Part shown: positions 8,094 through 16,449 of the stretch, piece by piece
Layout: the number at the start of each line of letters is the position of its first letter
Numbering within the stretch: the stretch's first letter is position 1
Source of the DNA: Bacteroidales bacterium
Lineage (GTDB): Bacteria; Bacteroidota; Bacteroidia; Bacteroidales; FEN-979
Assembly: GCA_014860625.1 (NCBI GenBank)
Contig: JACZJJ010000142.1
Location: 1-44,646 of the forward strand
Direction: 5' to 3'
DNA length: 44,646 nucleotides
Translations under genes and position numbers: made by a program
Notes under the pieces: model-generated
Databases searched by the model: none
What the model saw: only the letters and a program-made list of their open reading frames with translations
Told to the model about the DNA's origin: nothing

Positions 8094-9546
8094 AATCTGT
8101 CGTTTTTGTTGTTCTTAGAGGAATCGATACACGGAATGTAGTTCCCTCGTTAACTTTACTGTCTAAACGGATAGATCCTTTCAGCAGATCAACACATCGT
8201 TTTACAATCGACATTCCCAGTCCGGTGCCCGGAAACCCTTCACTGTTGCTGCACCTGTGAAAAGGTTGAAACAGATGTTCCAGATCACGGTCAGGGATAC
8301 CAATGCCCTGATCGGATACGATCATTTCGATGTGGTTGTTATTCCGTGTAACAGTAACCCTGACAGGTTTTTCCTGCGGGCTGAATTTTCCGGCATTGGA
8401 GAGCAAGTGAGAGAGGATTTGCCGGAGAAGTTCTTTATCGCTGTAAATGTCATCCGCCCCCTGGTCGATCTGGAGCTCCAGCTGGACTGGCAACTCTGAA
8501 CTCTTTCGGAGATCAACGATAACATTGTTAACAAATTCATTGAGATGTATTTCTTCAGGATGCACCGTCAGGGCTCCTGTCTGATCTTTTGAGATCAGGG
8601 ATACCTCTTCAAGAAGTGTGATCATCTTGCTGATCGATTCCTTCATCCGCCTGAGCACTTCAGCCTTCTTGTCATGCGACCACTTCTCTTCATACCTGGC
8701 CAGGAGCTGGACGTTGCTGGAGATGGCTGAGATTGGCGTCCTGAATTCATGGGATACCAGAGATATGAAATGTGATTTTAACTGATTCAACTCCTTCTGC
8801 TTCAATAACATCCTGGAGATTTCTATTTCGGCTTCCTTCCGGATTGTTATATTCCTGATAATGATCAGGTAATCGCCTATTTCGGTGGCAGAGACCATGG
8901 CTTCATAAGCCCTTTGCGACCCGTCTGGCATATGAAGGGTATATTCAAAGAGTTGACTTTTATGCTCCTTTTCCAGATCGAGGATGGCTTTCCTGTAGGC
9001 TGTTGCAACCTGTGAAGGCATGATCTCTTCTACCTGCTTTCCCATAAATTTATCAGGAGGGAGAAGAAGTTCCGTAGGATCGGGAACGTGATAATCGGTG
9101 ATGTTTCCTGTGAGACTTATACGGAACATCAAATCCGGAATTGCATTGAGCAGTGAACGGGATTTAGCTTCGGAAAAAGCCACCGACTCAAGGGCTTTGC
9201 TATTCTCTTTCAGCACGGCATCGAGCTCCTTGCGCTGAGAGAAGAAATGCTGGAGCAAAATCCCTATTTTCCCAATCTCATCCTTGCGGTGAATCAGAGC
9301 ATCAACAGAATCGGGATCCTGTTGAGCCAGGGAATGGGCTATTTGATTCAATGGCTTGATGACCCAGAAATGAATGGCTAAAAAGAACAGGCCAATCAAT
9401 AGAACAAAACGGGCAATGGAGATGTAGGTCCAAAGATAAATAGGTAACCATTCAACGATTTCATTGTTCAGCAAAAAGAGGTTCGGAACAATGGTTATAA
9501 CGAAGGCTACAACAAATAATACCAGAAATTTATACTGGATTTTCAT
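8071..9546 (-). CDS. Membrane sensor histidine kinase (2 TM - HAMP-like - PAS - HisKA - HATPase)
   Basis: The 491-residue kinase has two membrane helices near residues 6-26 and 38-62 separated by only about a dozen residues. It therefore has almost no periplasmic sensor and probably senses in the membrane or through its PAS domain. A HAMP-like linker (about 60-115) precedes a PAS domain (about 128-235). HisKA carries SLVSHEFRTP with H266. The HATPase_c part contains SDQGIGIPDRD and GTGLGMSIVKR. It overlaps the following hybrid kinase gene by 23 bp. About 150 bp upstream separate it from dtd. The signal is unknown. Confidence 0.95.
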   Translation of the reverse strand: MKIQYKFLVLFVVAFVITIVPNLFLLNNEIVEWLPIYLWTYISIARFVLLIGLFFLAIHFWVIKPLNQIAHSLAQQDPDSVDALIHRKDEIGKIGILLQHFFSQRKELDAVLKENSKALESVAFSEAKSRSLLNAIPDLMFRISLTGNITDYHVPDPTELLLPPDKFMGKQVEEIMPSQVATAYRKAILDLEKEHKSQLFEYTLHMPDGSQRAYEAMVSATEIGDYLIIIRNITIRKEAEIEISRMLLKQKELNQLKSHFISLVSHEFRTPISAISSNVQLLARYEEKWSHDKKAEVLRRMKESISKMITLLEEVSLISKDQTGALTVHPEEIHLNEFVNNVIVDLRKSSELPVQLELQIDQGADDIYSDKELLRQILSHLLSNAGKFSPQEKPVRVTVTRNNNHIEMIVSDQGIGIPDRDLEHLFQPFHRCSNSEGFPGTGLGMSIVKRCVDLLKGSIRLDSKVNEGTTFRVSIPLRTTKTTDYEQDSDY

Positions 9547-9698
9547 GGATATAGTAACCCTAAAATTATATCCAAAAATATTCTATATCAAGACGATTTC
9601 CTAATGAATTGATGGTTTCTTAGTATGTGTAACCGTTAGCAGCATAGATATGCCTGTTTTACTAGTAACTGTGACGGAAAAAACAGGCTGAAATGCCC

Positions 9699-10151
9699 TT
9701 ACTCCCGGTTTTTCGAGTCGATGATGAGTGTTACTGGGCCATCATTTACCAAAAAGACCTCCATCATGGCCCCAAAATCACCTGTTTGAACAGGTTTCCC
9801 CAACATCTTTTCGAGGCTCCTGACAAATTCAGTATACAGGGGAATGGCGGTCTCGGGTCTTGCCGCCCGGATGTATGATGGGCGGTTCCCTTTTTTGATG
9901 CTTGCATGAAGCGTAAACTGGCTGACAACTAGGATTTCTCCATCTGCTTCGGTCACAGGCTTGTTCATCACCCCGTCATCATCCGGAAATACCCGCAGCC
10001 GAATCACCTTGCCTGTTAACCACTCGATATCATCCTGTGTGTCAGCCTCCTCGATCCCAACAAGAAGCAGAAGGCCGCTGCCGATGGAAGCAATAGAATT
10101 TCCGGCTATTGAAACGGACGCCTGGCTCACCCGTTGAAGGACAATACGCAT
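9699..10151 (-). CDS. dtd: D-aminoacyl-tRNA deacylase
   Basis: DTD removes D-amino acids, and glycine mischarged on tRNA-Ala, from tRNA. The 150-residue length is the family norm. Key family segments are present: [14 protein letters not shown] at the start, a VSQFTLHAS motif (SQxT, which lines the active site) around residues 76-84, and the C-terminal cross-subunit motif region containing ETGIPLYTEF-like and [21 protein letters not shown]. The strictly conserved Gly-Pro motif occurs in NDGPVT. The enzyme is cytoplasmic and dimeric. It is transcribed away from pdxJ, sharing a short AT-rich intergenic region of heptad-like sequence. Confidence 0.95.
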   Translation of the reverse strand: MRIVLQRVSQASVSIAGNSIASIGSGLLLLVGIEEADTQDDIEWLTGKVIRLRVFPDDDGVMNKPVTEADGEILVVSQFTLHASIKKGNRPSYIRAARPETAIPLYTEFVRSLEKMLGKPVQTGDFGAMMEVFLVNDGPVTLIIDSKNRE

Positions 10152-10170
10152 GTTGATCTTAGATTGATTC

Positions 10171-10191
10171 GATTTTCGATTTACGAATTTA
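10171..10191. repeat. Degenerate heptamer run GATTTTC-GATTTAC-GAATTTA
   Basis: Three adjacent 7-nt units with a GA-TTT core lie in the dtd/pdxJ intergenic region, directly before the pdxJ promoter element. The same GATTTAC unit occurs upstream of the dsrC-like gene at 35067-35094. Confidence 0.45.
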
Positions 10192-10201
10192 ACATTTTAG
10201 T

Positions 10202-10209
10202 TAGATTTG
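10202..10209 (+). promoter_or_regulatory. -7 promoter element for pdxJ
   Basis: TAGATTTG matches TAnnTTTG and lies 14 nt before the ATG at 10224, leaving a very short leader that still includes the AAAAAAGGA ribosome-binding stretch. Confidence 0.5.
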
Positions 10210-10223
10210 CAAAAAAGGAATCC

Positions 10224-10940
10224 ATGACAAAGCTCAGTGTCAACATAAATAAAATCGCCACATTGAGAAATGCCCGCGGCGGTAACCAACCGGATCTGAT
10301 GAAAGCGGCGATCGACTGCGAACGTTTTGGAGCCGAAGGAATAACCGTCCACCCGCGTCCTGATGAACGGCATATCCGCTACCAGGATGTGCTTGACCTG
10401 AAACCTCTCCTCACCACCGAATTCAATATTGAAGGCTATCCTTCCGAAGCCTTTATCAACCTGGTCAAAGGTGTTTGTCCGGCCCAGGTTACGCTGGTGC
10501 CTGACCCTCCCGAGGCATTGACTTCCAACGCAGGGTGGGATACCGTTACCCATCAGGGTTTTTTACGCGAGGTGATTGATGAATTCAAACGAAGCGGCAT
10601 CAGAACCTCCATTTTTATTGAAACTGACCTGAAAATGATTGAGCATGCCCCTTCCACAGGCGCCGATAGGGTAGAACTCTATACGGAGGCCTATGCATCG
10701 CAATACAACGCCGACCGAAACAAGGCCATCCGTCCCTTTGTTGATGCTGCAACCCTGGTTCAAGAACTGGGAATGGGCCTCAATGCAGGTCATGATCTCA
10801 GTCTTGAAAACCTGAAATTCTTCCACCGGCAAATTCCCGGTTTGCTGGAAGTTTCCATCGGCCATGCCCTCATCTGCGATGCCCTATACGTTGGGCTCGA
10901 GAATGCGATTCAGCTCTATCTGAGGCAGTTGAAGGAATAG
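10224..10940 (+). CDS. pdxJ: Pyridoxine 5'-phosphate synthase
   Basis: PdxJ condenses 1-deoxyxylulose 5-phosphate with 3-amino-2-oxopropyl phosphate to give pyridoxine 5'-phosphate, the last ring-forming step of the DXP-dependent vitamin B6 pathway. The 238-residue TIM-barrel protein shows [16 protein letters not shown] at the start (with the Asn and Arg phosphate ligands), [16 protein letters not shown], a TLVPDPPE segment, and [10 protein letters not shown] and SIGHALI near the end. The ATG at 10224, with AAAAAAGGA just upstream, gives the usual family start. An upstream in-frame ATG at 10134 would add 30 residues and overlap dtd and the promoter, so I reject it. Confidence 0.95.
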   Translation: MTKLSVNINKIATLRNARGGNQPDLMKAAIDCERFGAEGITVHPRPDERHIRYQDVLDLKPLLTTEFNIEGYPSEAFINLVKGVCPAQVTLVPDPPEALTSNAGWDTVTHQGFLREVIDEFKRSGIRTSIFIETDLKMIEHAPSTGADRVELYTEAYASQYNADRNKAIRPFVDAATLVQELGMGLNAGHDLSLENLKFFHRQIPGLLEVSIGHALICDALYVGLENAIQLYLRQLKE

Positions 10941-10975
10941 TTGGCAGTTGGCAGAAGGCAGTTGGCAGAAGGCAG
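10941..10975. repeat. Heptamer array, five copies of (TT/AA)GGCAG
   Basis: Five 7-nt units, TTGGCAG and AAGGCAG, begin on the base after the pdxJ stop codon. The same GGCAG core with a variable dinucleotide appears on the opposite strand in the 23401-23463 array, so the two belong to one family. Confidence 0.85.
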
Positions 10976-11012
10976 TTCACAGGTTCAGTAGTAATCATTG
11001 ATTTTTAATAGC

Positions 11013-12245
11013 ATGAAAAAGATAATCTTTTCAACGACGTTACTCATTTTTACTCTTAGTGTATTTGCTGGAAACAATGAAGCTGGTAAGATGGAGAAGA
11101 AAGCGAAGAAGATCCATAGCCAGGTTCTCACCATTGATTCGCACAACGACACCCCCATGAGGATAGTAAGGCCCGGTTTCGACTGGAATGATCGCCATGA
11201 TGCAAAGAGTGATCGTTCGCGTGTAGACCTGGTGCGGATGGAGGAGGGCGGGCTTGACGGTGCCTTTTTTGCCGTATTTGTCGGCCAGGGGCCACGTACA
11301 CCGGAAGGGAACGAAGAGGCCAAACAAAAGGCGTTGACGGTGTTTGACACCCTGTTGCATGCCATCAGCCGGAGTCATGAAAGGATTGGACTTGCCCTTA
11401 CACCAGCCGACGCATATCGCCTGGAGAAAGAGGGGAAACGAATCGCTTTTATCGGAGTGGAAAATGGATACCCGGTCGGTCGTGATCTTACCATGCTTCA
11501 AACGCTTTACGATCGGGGAGCCCGATACATCACACTTGTCCATACACGGAACAACGATATCTGCGATTCCTCTACCGACACGCTTGTTTTCGGCGGTCTG
11601 AGTAATTTTGGCAGTGAGGTAGTAACCGAGATGAACCGGTTGGGGATGATGATCGACGTGTCGCATGCTTCCGATTCCTCTTTCTATGATATTCTCCGGA
11701 TCAGCCGTTCTCCGATTCTGGCTTCGCACTCCTGCGCCCGTGCACTGTGCGACAATCCACGGAACCTGAATGATGATGAACTCCGTGCACTGGCCGCCAA
11801 TGGAGGGGTCATCCAGATGTGCATCCTGAGTGATTACGTCAAAACCCCTCAGCCCAATCCCGAACGCGACTCTGCCAGGGCAGCTTTGCGTGTCAAATTC
11901 CGAAACTTTGATAACCTCTCCGACGAAGAGATGAAGCAGGCCCGGAAAGAGTGGTATGGGCTGGAGGATAAGTTTCCCAGAGAACTTGCCACAGTGAGCG
12001 ATGTGGTGGATCACATCGATCACATCGTTGAGGTGGCTGGGATTGACCACGTTGGTATTGGAACTGATTTCGACGGAGGCGGAGGGGTGTCGGGATGCTA
12101 TGACGTATCGGAAATGGGAAACATCACACTCGAACTGGTCAGGCGGGGCTATAAAAAAGAGGATATCCGGAAGATATGGGGCGGCAACCTGATGCGGGTA
12201 ATGAATGAGAATATAAGAGTAGCAACAGGGTTAGCCCAAAATTGA
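11013..12245 (+). CDS. Secreted membrane-type dipeptidase (peptidase M19)
   Basis: M19 dipeptidases are binuclear-zinc enzymes related to renal dipeptidase that hydrolyse dipeptides. The protein has a signal peptide (MKKIIFSTTLLIFTLSVFAG), so it works in the periplasm or beyond. Metal ligands are visible in order: DSHNDTP near residue 50 (His and Asp), the Glu in FIGVENGYP near 150, MIDVSHASDSSF and ILASHSCARALC (two His), and the C-terminal GTDFDGG. The mature length of about 390 residues is normal. I chose the ATG at 11013, which begins directly with the signal peptide; an ATG at 10998 would add five residues. The gene is downstream of pdxJ and the heptamer array. Confidence 0.92.
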   Translation: MKKIIFSTTLLIFTLSVFAGNNEAGKMEKKAKKIHSQVLTIDSHNDTPMRIVRPGFDWNDRHDAKSDRSRVDLVRMEEGGLDGAFFAVFVGQGPRTPEGNEEAKQKALTVFDTLLHAISRSHERIGLALTPADAYRLEKEGKRIAFIGVENGYPVGRDLTMLQTLYDRGARYITLVHTRNNDICDSSTDTLVFGGLSNFGSEVVTEMNRLGMMIDVSHASDSSFYDILRISRSPILASHSCARALCDNPRNLNDDELRALAANGGVIQMCILSDYVKTPQPNPERDSARAALRVKFRNFDNLSDEEMKQARKEWYGLEDKFPRELATVSDVVDHIDHIVEVAGIDHVGIGTDFDGGGGVSGCYDVSEMGNITLELVRRGYKKEDIRKIWGGNLMRVMNENIRVATGLAQN

Positions 12246-12284
12246 TTAATTTCACTCCATCTAAGAATCATTGAATTTACTTCT

Positions 12285-12398
12285 ATGAAACGTAAACATA
12301 AAATCCTGATGGCCGTCGCAGCTGTGATCCTGGCCATTGTCTTTATTCTTTTCTTTATCAGTCCCGATACAGTGAGCATGTGGACGGGAGGTGAGTAA
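12285..12398 (+). CDS. Small single-pass membrane peptide, 37 aa
   Basis: This short frame was found by eye between the dipeptidase and the deaminase-like gene. It encodes MKRKHKILM followed by one hydrophobic helix of about 22 residues (AVAAVILAIVFILFFI) and a short C-terminal tail SPDTVSMWTGGE. The positive N-terminus and hydrophobic core suit a membrane peptide with the N-terminus in the cytoplasm. Its stop is only 3 nt before the next ATG, which suggests translational coupling and co-transcription with the deaminase-like gene. I do not recognise a family. Confidence 0.5.
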   Translation: MKRKHKILMAVAAVILAIVFILFFISPDTVSMWTGGE

Positions 12399-12401
12399 AT
12401 C

Positions 12402-13340
12402 ATGTCTGGGTTCATTTCAGCTTTGCTAGACGGAGATCTGACAGCACTTCGAACGATTCCGAAGGCTGACTTGCATAACCACCTGTTGCTGGGGATGCCG
12501 CGGGACCGGTTGAGCGCGATCTCCGGCAGGGAGATCGTCCCCTTTCAATACACCGGGCAGGGAATCCAGGACATCAACAACTGGATCAGAACCCAGTATG
12601 TTCCCCTTCTCCAACTTCCGGCGATCCTCCCGAAACTGGTTGAAGCCGCATTTCAACAAGCGCTGGATGATGGTGTCACGGTTCTGGAGGCGAGCATTGA
12701 TGCCGGATTCGGACATCTATACGGGATCCCGGCTTCAGAGCTGGTTGAGGCCCTGCGAAAGGCTCATCAGGAAATTGCCCCACACATCGACTTCAGCCCT
12801 TGTCTTGGTTTTTCCCGCAGCAAACCGGTAAGGCAACTGCTCCGTTATTTCGAGCCCTTTCTCGACCTGAACTACTTCACAGCCATTGATCTTTACGATG
12901 ATGAACTTTTCCAACCGATTCAGAATTTCAGGGAGATCTATCGGTTTGCCAGGCAGCAGGGACTTCGATGTACCGCTCATGCAGGTGAATTTGGAACGGC
13001 AGAAGAGGTACGGGAGGCTGTTGAGGTGTTGGGCCTGGATGCCGTGCAACACGGTATCGCTGCAGCTTCCTCCCCGGATGTCATGAGGTGGCTTTCCGAC
13101 CGCGGAACCACCCTGAACATTTGTCCCACCAGCAACCTTGTACTGAAACGGGTGCATTCCTATGCCACCCATCCGATCCGGATCCTTTTTGATCATGGAG
13201 TGAAGGTAACCATCAATACCGACGATGTTGCGCTGTTTAACCGGGGAGTATCTGAAGAATTTCTGAGCCTCTTTCAGGCAGGAGTGCTCTCGGCGGAAGA
13301 ACTGGAAAATATCAGGGGGTTGGGGGTTAACGCTTCCTGA
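12402..13340 (+). CDS. Adenosine deaminase-like amidohydrolase
   Basis: The 312-residue protein has the amidohydrolase motifs of adenosine/AMP deaminases in order: PKADLHNHL near residue 21 (zinc ligands HxH), CTAHAGEFG near 195 (zinc His plus catalytic Glu), DAVQHGIAA near 218 (His), ICPTSNLVL near 242 and VTINTDDVALF near 270 (zinc/catalytic Asp pair). It lacks the N-terminal extension of eukaryotic enzymes. The substrate may be adenosine or another purine (inference); the family also includes 6-aminodeoxyfutalosine and adenine deaminases. Its last 14 bp overlap the 3' end of the convergent ABC transporter gene. Confidence 0.88.
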   Translation: MSGFISALLDGDLTALRTIPKADLHNHLLLGMPRDRLSAISGREIVPFQYTGQGIQDINNWIRTQYVPLLQLPAILPKLVEAAFQQALDDGVTVLEASIDAGFGHLYGIPASELVEALRKAHQEIAPHIDFSPCLGFSRSKPVRQLLRYFEPFLDLNYFTAIDLYDDELFQPIQNFREIYRFARQQGLRCTAHAGEFGTAEEVREAVEVLGLDAVQHGIAAASSPDVMRWLSDRGTTLNICPTSNLVLKRVHSYATHPIRILFDHGVKVTINTDDVALFNRGVSEEFLSLFQAGVLSAEELENIRGLGVNAS

Positions 13341-16300
13341 ACCTTACCCGCTCCATTCCCTCCACAACCTTCCTGAGTGTATCATGCAGCAGGGTGAAGT
13401 AGAGGACGATTGACATCAGCCAGATCACACCAAAATTGAACCAGAGCGTGTCGATATGGAGTCCGAAGAGGTTTTTGTAGGGAGCGTAAAAATGGGCTCT
13501 CCCGAAGTGTGACCTGGGATCCATGAAGATGGGGTCTTTCTTACGGATCAACTTGCCATTGGCTTCAATGATTTTGTTGACAGAGTTCTGGTTCAGGGCA
13601 AAGTCGGCCAGGCTTTGGTTGTAATACTCCTGGCGCATTTTGTGAAGGGATTCCTGCCCTATGTCCCGAACCAGTTTCTCATAATAGGCATCCCGGTGGG
13701 AAGTAACGGAGGAGAGCCGGGAGGAGAAATACCGGGAGAGGGAGTCGAGGTATTGAGAGGTGGAAAGTTTAACCTCTGCCGTAAACCGTTCCGGTGTGAG
13801 ATCATTCAGCATGTTGAAAGGTCCGAATCCGGCTTCCTGGCTTAACCGGGGAATCTCATTGTTCAGGATGTCGAAATAATTTTCCGTTTTCTTTTCTTCC
13901 CGCCCCAGTTTCAGATTTCTCTGGCAGGCGTCGAGCTCGGCCTGCAGGGTGGGAATCTGATAAGCTGAGATGAAGGAATAATAGCTCATCTCCTTCTCGT
14001 AGCCGTAGAATAGCCGTTCATACCTGTTGTCCTTGAACTGATGCACTGCCATGGCTTCATAGGACCACCGTGATGTCATCAGGTCACCCACGAATGGGAC
14101 GTATATGCGTGAAGAGATCATCGGGTTGAGGTTGTCGAAGGGAACAATGGTTCCGCTCAGAAGGAGCTGTGGGACAAGGATGAATGGGATCAGAATGTAG
14201 ATGGCTACCACTGACTTCATCCCTGAAGAGATATTCAGGCCAACCATGTTGGCAAAGCAGGAGGTGGCAAAAAGGATGAGGAAATAGCTCAGGAGCATGC
14301 CCCGGATGTCGAGAATCAGGTTTCCAACCATCACAAACGAAAAGGCCTGAATGGCGGAGAGTGCAAAAAGCAGTGCGATCTTGGAGTTGAGGTAGCTCCA
14401 TCGGCTGAGGTGCAGGAATGCCTCCCGTTTGAGGATCTTCTGGTCGTGGATGATCTCTTCGGCGCTTACCATCATACCAAAAAACAGGGAGACGACCACA
14501 CTCATAAAGAGGTAGGCTACCAGGTTGGAATTCATTCCGAAAATATACGTATCGCTTGGATAATACCGTGTAAGGAAAGCCAGGAGGGCCGCCAGAACAG
14601 GGGCTTCCAGCAGGTTGATGAGAAGGTATTGCGTGTTTGTGATCTTGGAAAGCAGGTTTCGTGTCCCGAAAATGCGGAATTGCTTGAAGAGGTTCGGTAC
14701 CTGAAAGTGGTGTTTGGGAAGTTCATGTTTCCGGGTTTCCACTTTTAGCCCCGGCTGGATGTTTTTAGTAAAATGTTCATACCAGTCGCGGGGAGTGATT
14801 TTACGGTTGGTCCCCAGTTTGCCGTACTCATTGATGACTTTGGCTTCGGTGATCTGAAGGATCTGCTCGGGGTTTACATAGCCGCAGTTAAAGCATTCGC
14901 TTTCGTTGGGGTTTACGTGGCTGCTGAGGGTCTTGAAATATTTCAGCGCATCGATCGGGTTTCCGTAGTAGATGGGGTAGCCACCTTTGTCGAGGATCAG
15001 GAGTTTGTCGAAGAGCTTGAAAATGTCGGAAGAGGGCTGATGGATGTTGACCACCACAAGCCTCCCTTTGAGGGTTTGTTCCTTTAGCAGCAGCATCACC
15101 ATTTCGGAGTCCATGGATGAGAGTCCGGATGTAGGCTCATCGGCAAAGAGGACCGAAGGTTCACGGATCAGCTCAAGGGCAATGTTTAGTCGTTTCCGCT
15201 GTCCGCCCGAAATAAATTTATTCAGCGGATCTCCGACTTTGAGGTGTTTGATCCCGGCCAGGCCGATGTCGGAAAGGATTTTCATCACCGCTTTCAGCAG
15301 TTGTTTCCTGGAAAATCCACTGAAGCAGAGTTTCGCGTTGTAGTAGAGGTTCTGGAATACGGTAAGTTCTTCTATCAGAAGGTCATCCTGGGGAACGAAG
15401 CCGATGATCCCTCTCAGTTGCTCGCGGTCGGACTGCAGGTCGTATCCGTTGATCAGTATCCGTCCTTTGGTGAGTGGAATGTTCCCGTTCAGGAGATTCA
15501 GAAGGGTTGATTTTCCAACGCCACTGCCTCCCATCACTCCGATCAGTTCACCCGAACCGGCGGTAAAGCTGAAAGGTTGGATTCCGTTGGTGCTGTTTTT
15601 AAAATGGAACTCAATCTCTTCCCCGGTATATTCAATGGCGATGGTCTCCCTGGTATGAAGAAACCTGGCCGCCACATCGGTATAATAGACAGGACTTATT
15701 TTAAGGCTGGTGAGAATGGAGCCATGGGTGAGGATAACGGCTCTGAATGGGATCAGGTTGTTCCCGTTGAAGTTGATCTCGTCTTTTCCGGTATACCTGC
15801 AGATAAATGAATGGATCTGTGGCAGGTATTGAATCAGAATCTGTCCGTCAAGATTCTCTCTGAGCATATGTTTTTGATCCTCAGGATGACTGACAGCATC
15901 GATGAGCAGGAGATTCTGCCGGTCGGGAACCTGGCTCTCAGGATCAAGGATAAATGCACAGCAGTTACAGAAGAGAGGCTCGGGGAGGTTAAATGTTTCA
16001 CCGATGATCTTCAGGTACCTGTTTTCCTCTTCTGTCAAGGCAATGGACCCTTCCGGGCTCCTCCCATGCTCGTCTTCCAGGAATTCCAGGAACTTGATGA
16101 AAACGATCACCTTATCCTTCAACTGAAGCCCTTTGTTCACCCTCAGGCAGATCTCCGATATTTTTTCTGCCGTATCGGGAAGTTCATCACCCTCTTCAAA
16201 GGGCTGGTGGAAAAAGAGAAGCTCATCAAAGAGCTTGAGATACTCTTCCAGTTCCTGGCTGTTGAGATGGGATTTAAGGAAAGAGGAGATGATGGTACGG

Positions 16301-16383
16301 GTGCTCTCCCGGTTTGCCTGTTGCCCTGCTGCTGCCACAATGGCAAAGAGCTGGACAAGGGCCATTAAGATCGGTTCTGACAT
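13327..16383 (-). CDS. ABC transporter, fused ATPase and permease (ABCG-like) with N-terminal TerB-like domain
   Basis: A large 1018-residue protein. Residues 1-150 are a helical TerB-like domain (LMALVQLFAIVAAAG at the start). A second region of about 100 residues precedes the ABC ATPase, which has Walker A GGSGVGKSTLL near 290, Q-loop VPQDD, signature ISGGQRKRLNIALELIREP and Walker B VLFADEPTSGL. A zinc-ribbon-like CFNCGY follows. The C-terminal half is an ABC2-type permease with about six membrane helices and a large soluble loop (Tyr/Lys-rich, about 800-950). The layout ATPase-then-permease is that of ABCG half transporters. The ATG at 16383 is used; the frame extends only through a TTG. 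Its 3' end overlaps the deaminase-like gene. Substrate unknown. Confidence 0.88.
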   Translation of the reverse strand: MSEPILMALVQLFAIVAAAGQQANRESTRTIISSFLKSHLNSQELEEYLKLFDELLFFHQPFEEGDELPDTAEKISEICLRVNKGLQLKDKVIVFIKFLEFLEDEHGRSPEGSIALTEEENRYLKIIGETFNLPEPLFCNCCAFILDPESQVPDRQNLLLIDAVSHPEDQKHMLRENLDGQILIQYLPQIHSFICRYTGKDEINFNGNNLIPFRAVILTHGSILTSLKISPVYYTDVAARFLHTRETIAIEYTGEEIEFHFKNSTNGIQPFSFTAGSGELIGVMGGSGVGKSTLLNLLNGNIPLTKGRILINGYDLQSDREQLRGIIGFVPQDDLLIEELTVFQNLYYNAKLCFSGFSRKQLLKAVMKILSDIGLAGIKHLKVGDPLNKFISGGQRKRLNIALELIREPSVLFADEPTSGLSSMDSEMVMLLLKEQTLKGRLVVVNIHQPSSDIFKLFDKLLILDKGGYPIYYGNPIDALKYFKTLSSHVNPNESECFNCGYVNPEQILQITEAKVINEYGKLGTNRKITPRDWYEHFTKNIQPGLKVETRKHELPKHHFQVPNLFKQFRIFGTRNLLSKITNTQYLLINLLEAPVLAALLAFLTRYYPSDTYIFGMNSNLVAYLFMSVVVSLFFGMMVSAEEIIHDQKILKREAFLHLSRWSYLNSKIALLFALSAIQAFSFVMVGNLILDIRGMLLSYFLILFATSCFANMVGLNISSGMKSVVAIYILIPFILVPQLLLSGTIVPFDNLNPMISSRIYVPFVGDLMTSRWSYEAMAVHQFKDNRYERLFYGYEKEMSYYSFISAYQIPTLQAELDACQRNLKLGREEKKTENYFDILNNEIPRLSQEAGFGPFNMLNDLTPERFTAEVKLSTSQYLDSLSRYFSSRLSSVTSHRDAYYEKLVRDIGQESLHKMRQEYYNQSLADFALNQNSVNKIIEANGKLIRKKDPIFMDPRSHFGRAHFYAPYKNLFGLHIDTLWFNFGVIWLMSIVLYFTLLHDTLRKVVEGMERVRFRKR

Positions 16384-16396
16384 ATCAGGCAAATCT

Positions 16397-16424
16397 GTAG
16401 AGACGGGGCATGCCCCGTCTCTAC
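16397..16424. repeat. 28-nt perfect palindrome, likely dispersed repeat element
   Basis: The arms GTAGAGACGGGGCA and TGCCCCGTCTCTAC are exact reverse complements with no loop bases between them. A second partial copy GGCATGCCCCG follows at 16425-16435. The element sits between the lipoprotein gene and the ABC transporter gene, both on the minus strand. Similar GTAGAGACG palindromes occur as dispersed intergenic repeats in many environmental bacteria. It could form a strong hairpin in the transcript between the two genes. Confidence 0.85.
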
Positions 16425-16449
16425 GGCATGCCCCGCCCGTACCGGAACA

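Noticed and set aside
9651-9690. Inverted repeat GCCTGTTTT/AAAACAGGC downstream of dtd.
   Set aside because: The loop is about 22 nt and no T-run follows in the dtd direction, so a terminator is not supported; too weak to call a regulatory site.
10134-10223. Upstream ATG that would extend pdxJ by 30 residues.
   Set aside because: The extension overlaps dtd and the pdxJ -7 element and is not part of the PdxJ fold.
11040-12050. A 336-codon minus-strand frame opposite the M19 dipeptidase.
   Set aside because: The dipeptidase keeps every metal ligand in frame; the opposite frame has no recognisable features.
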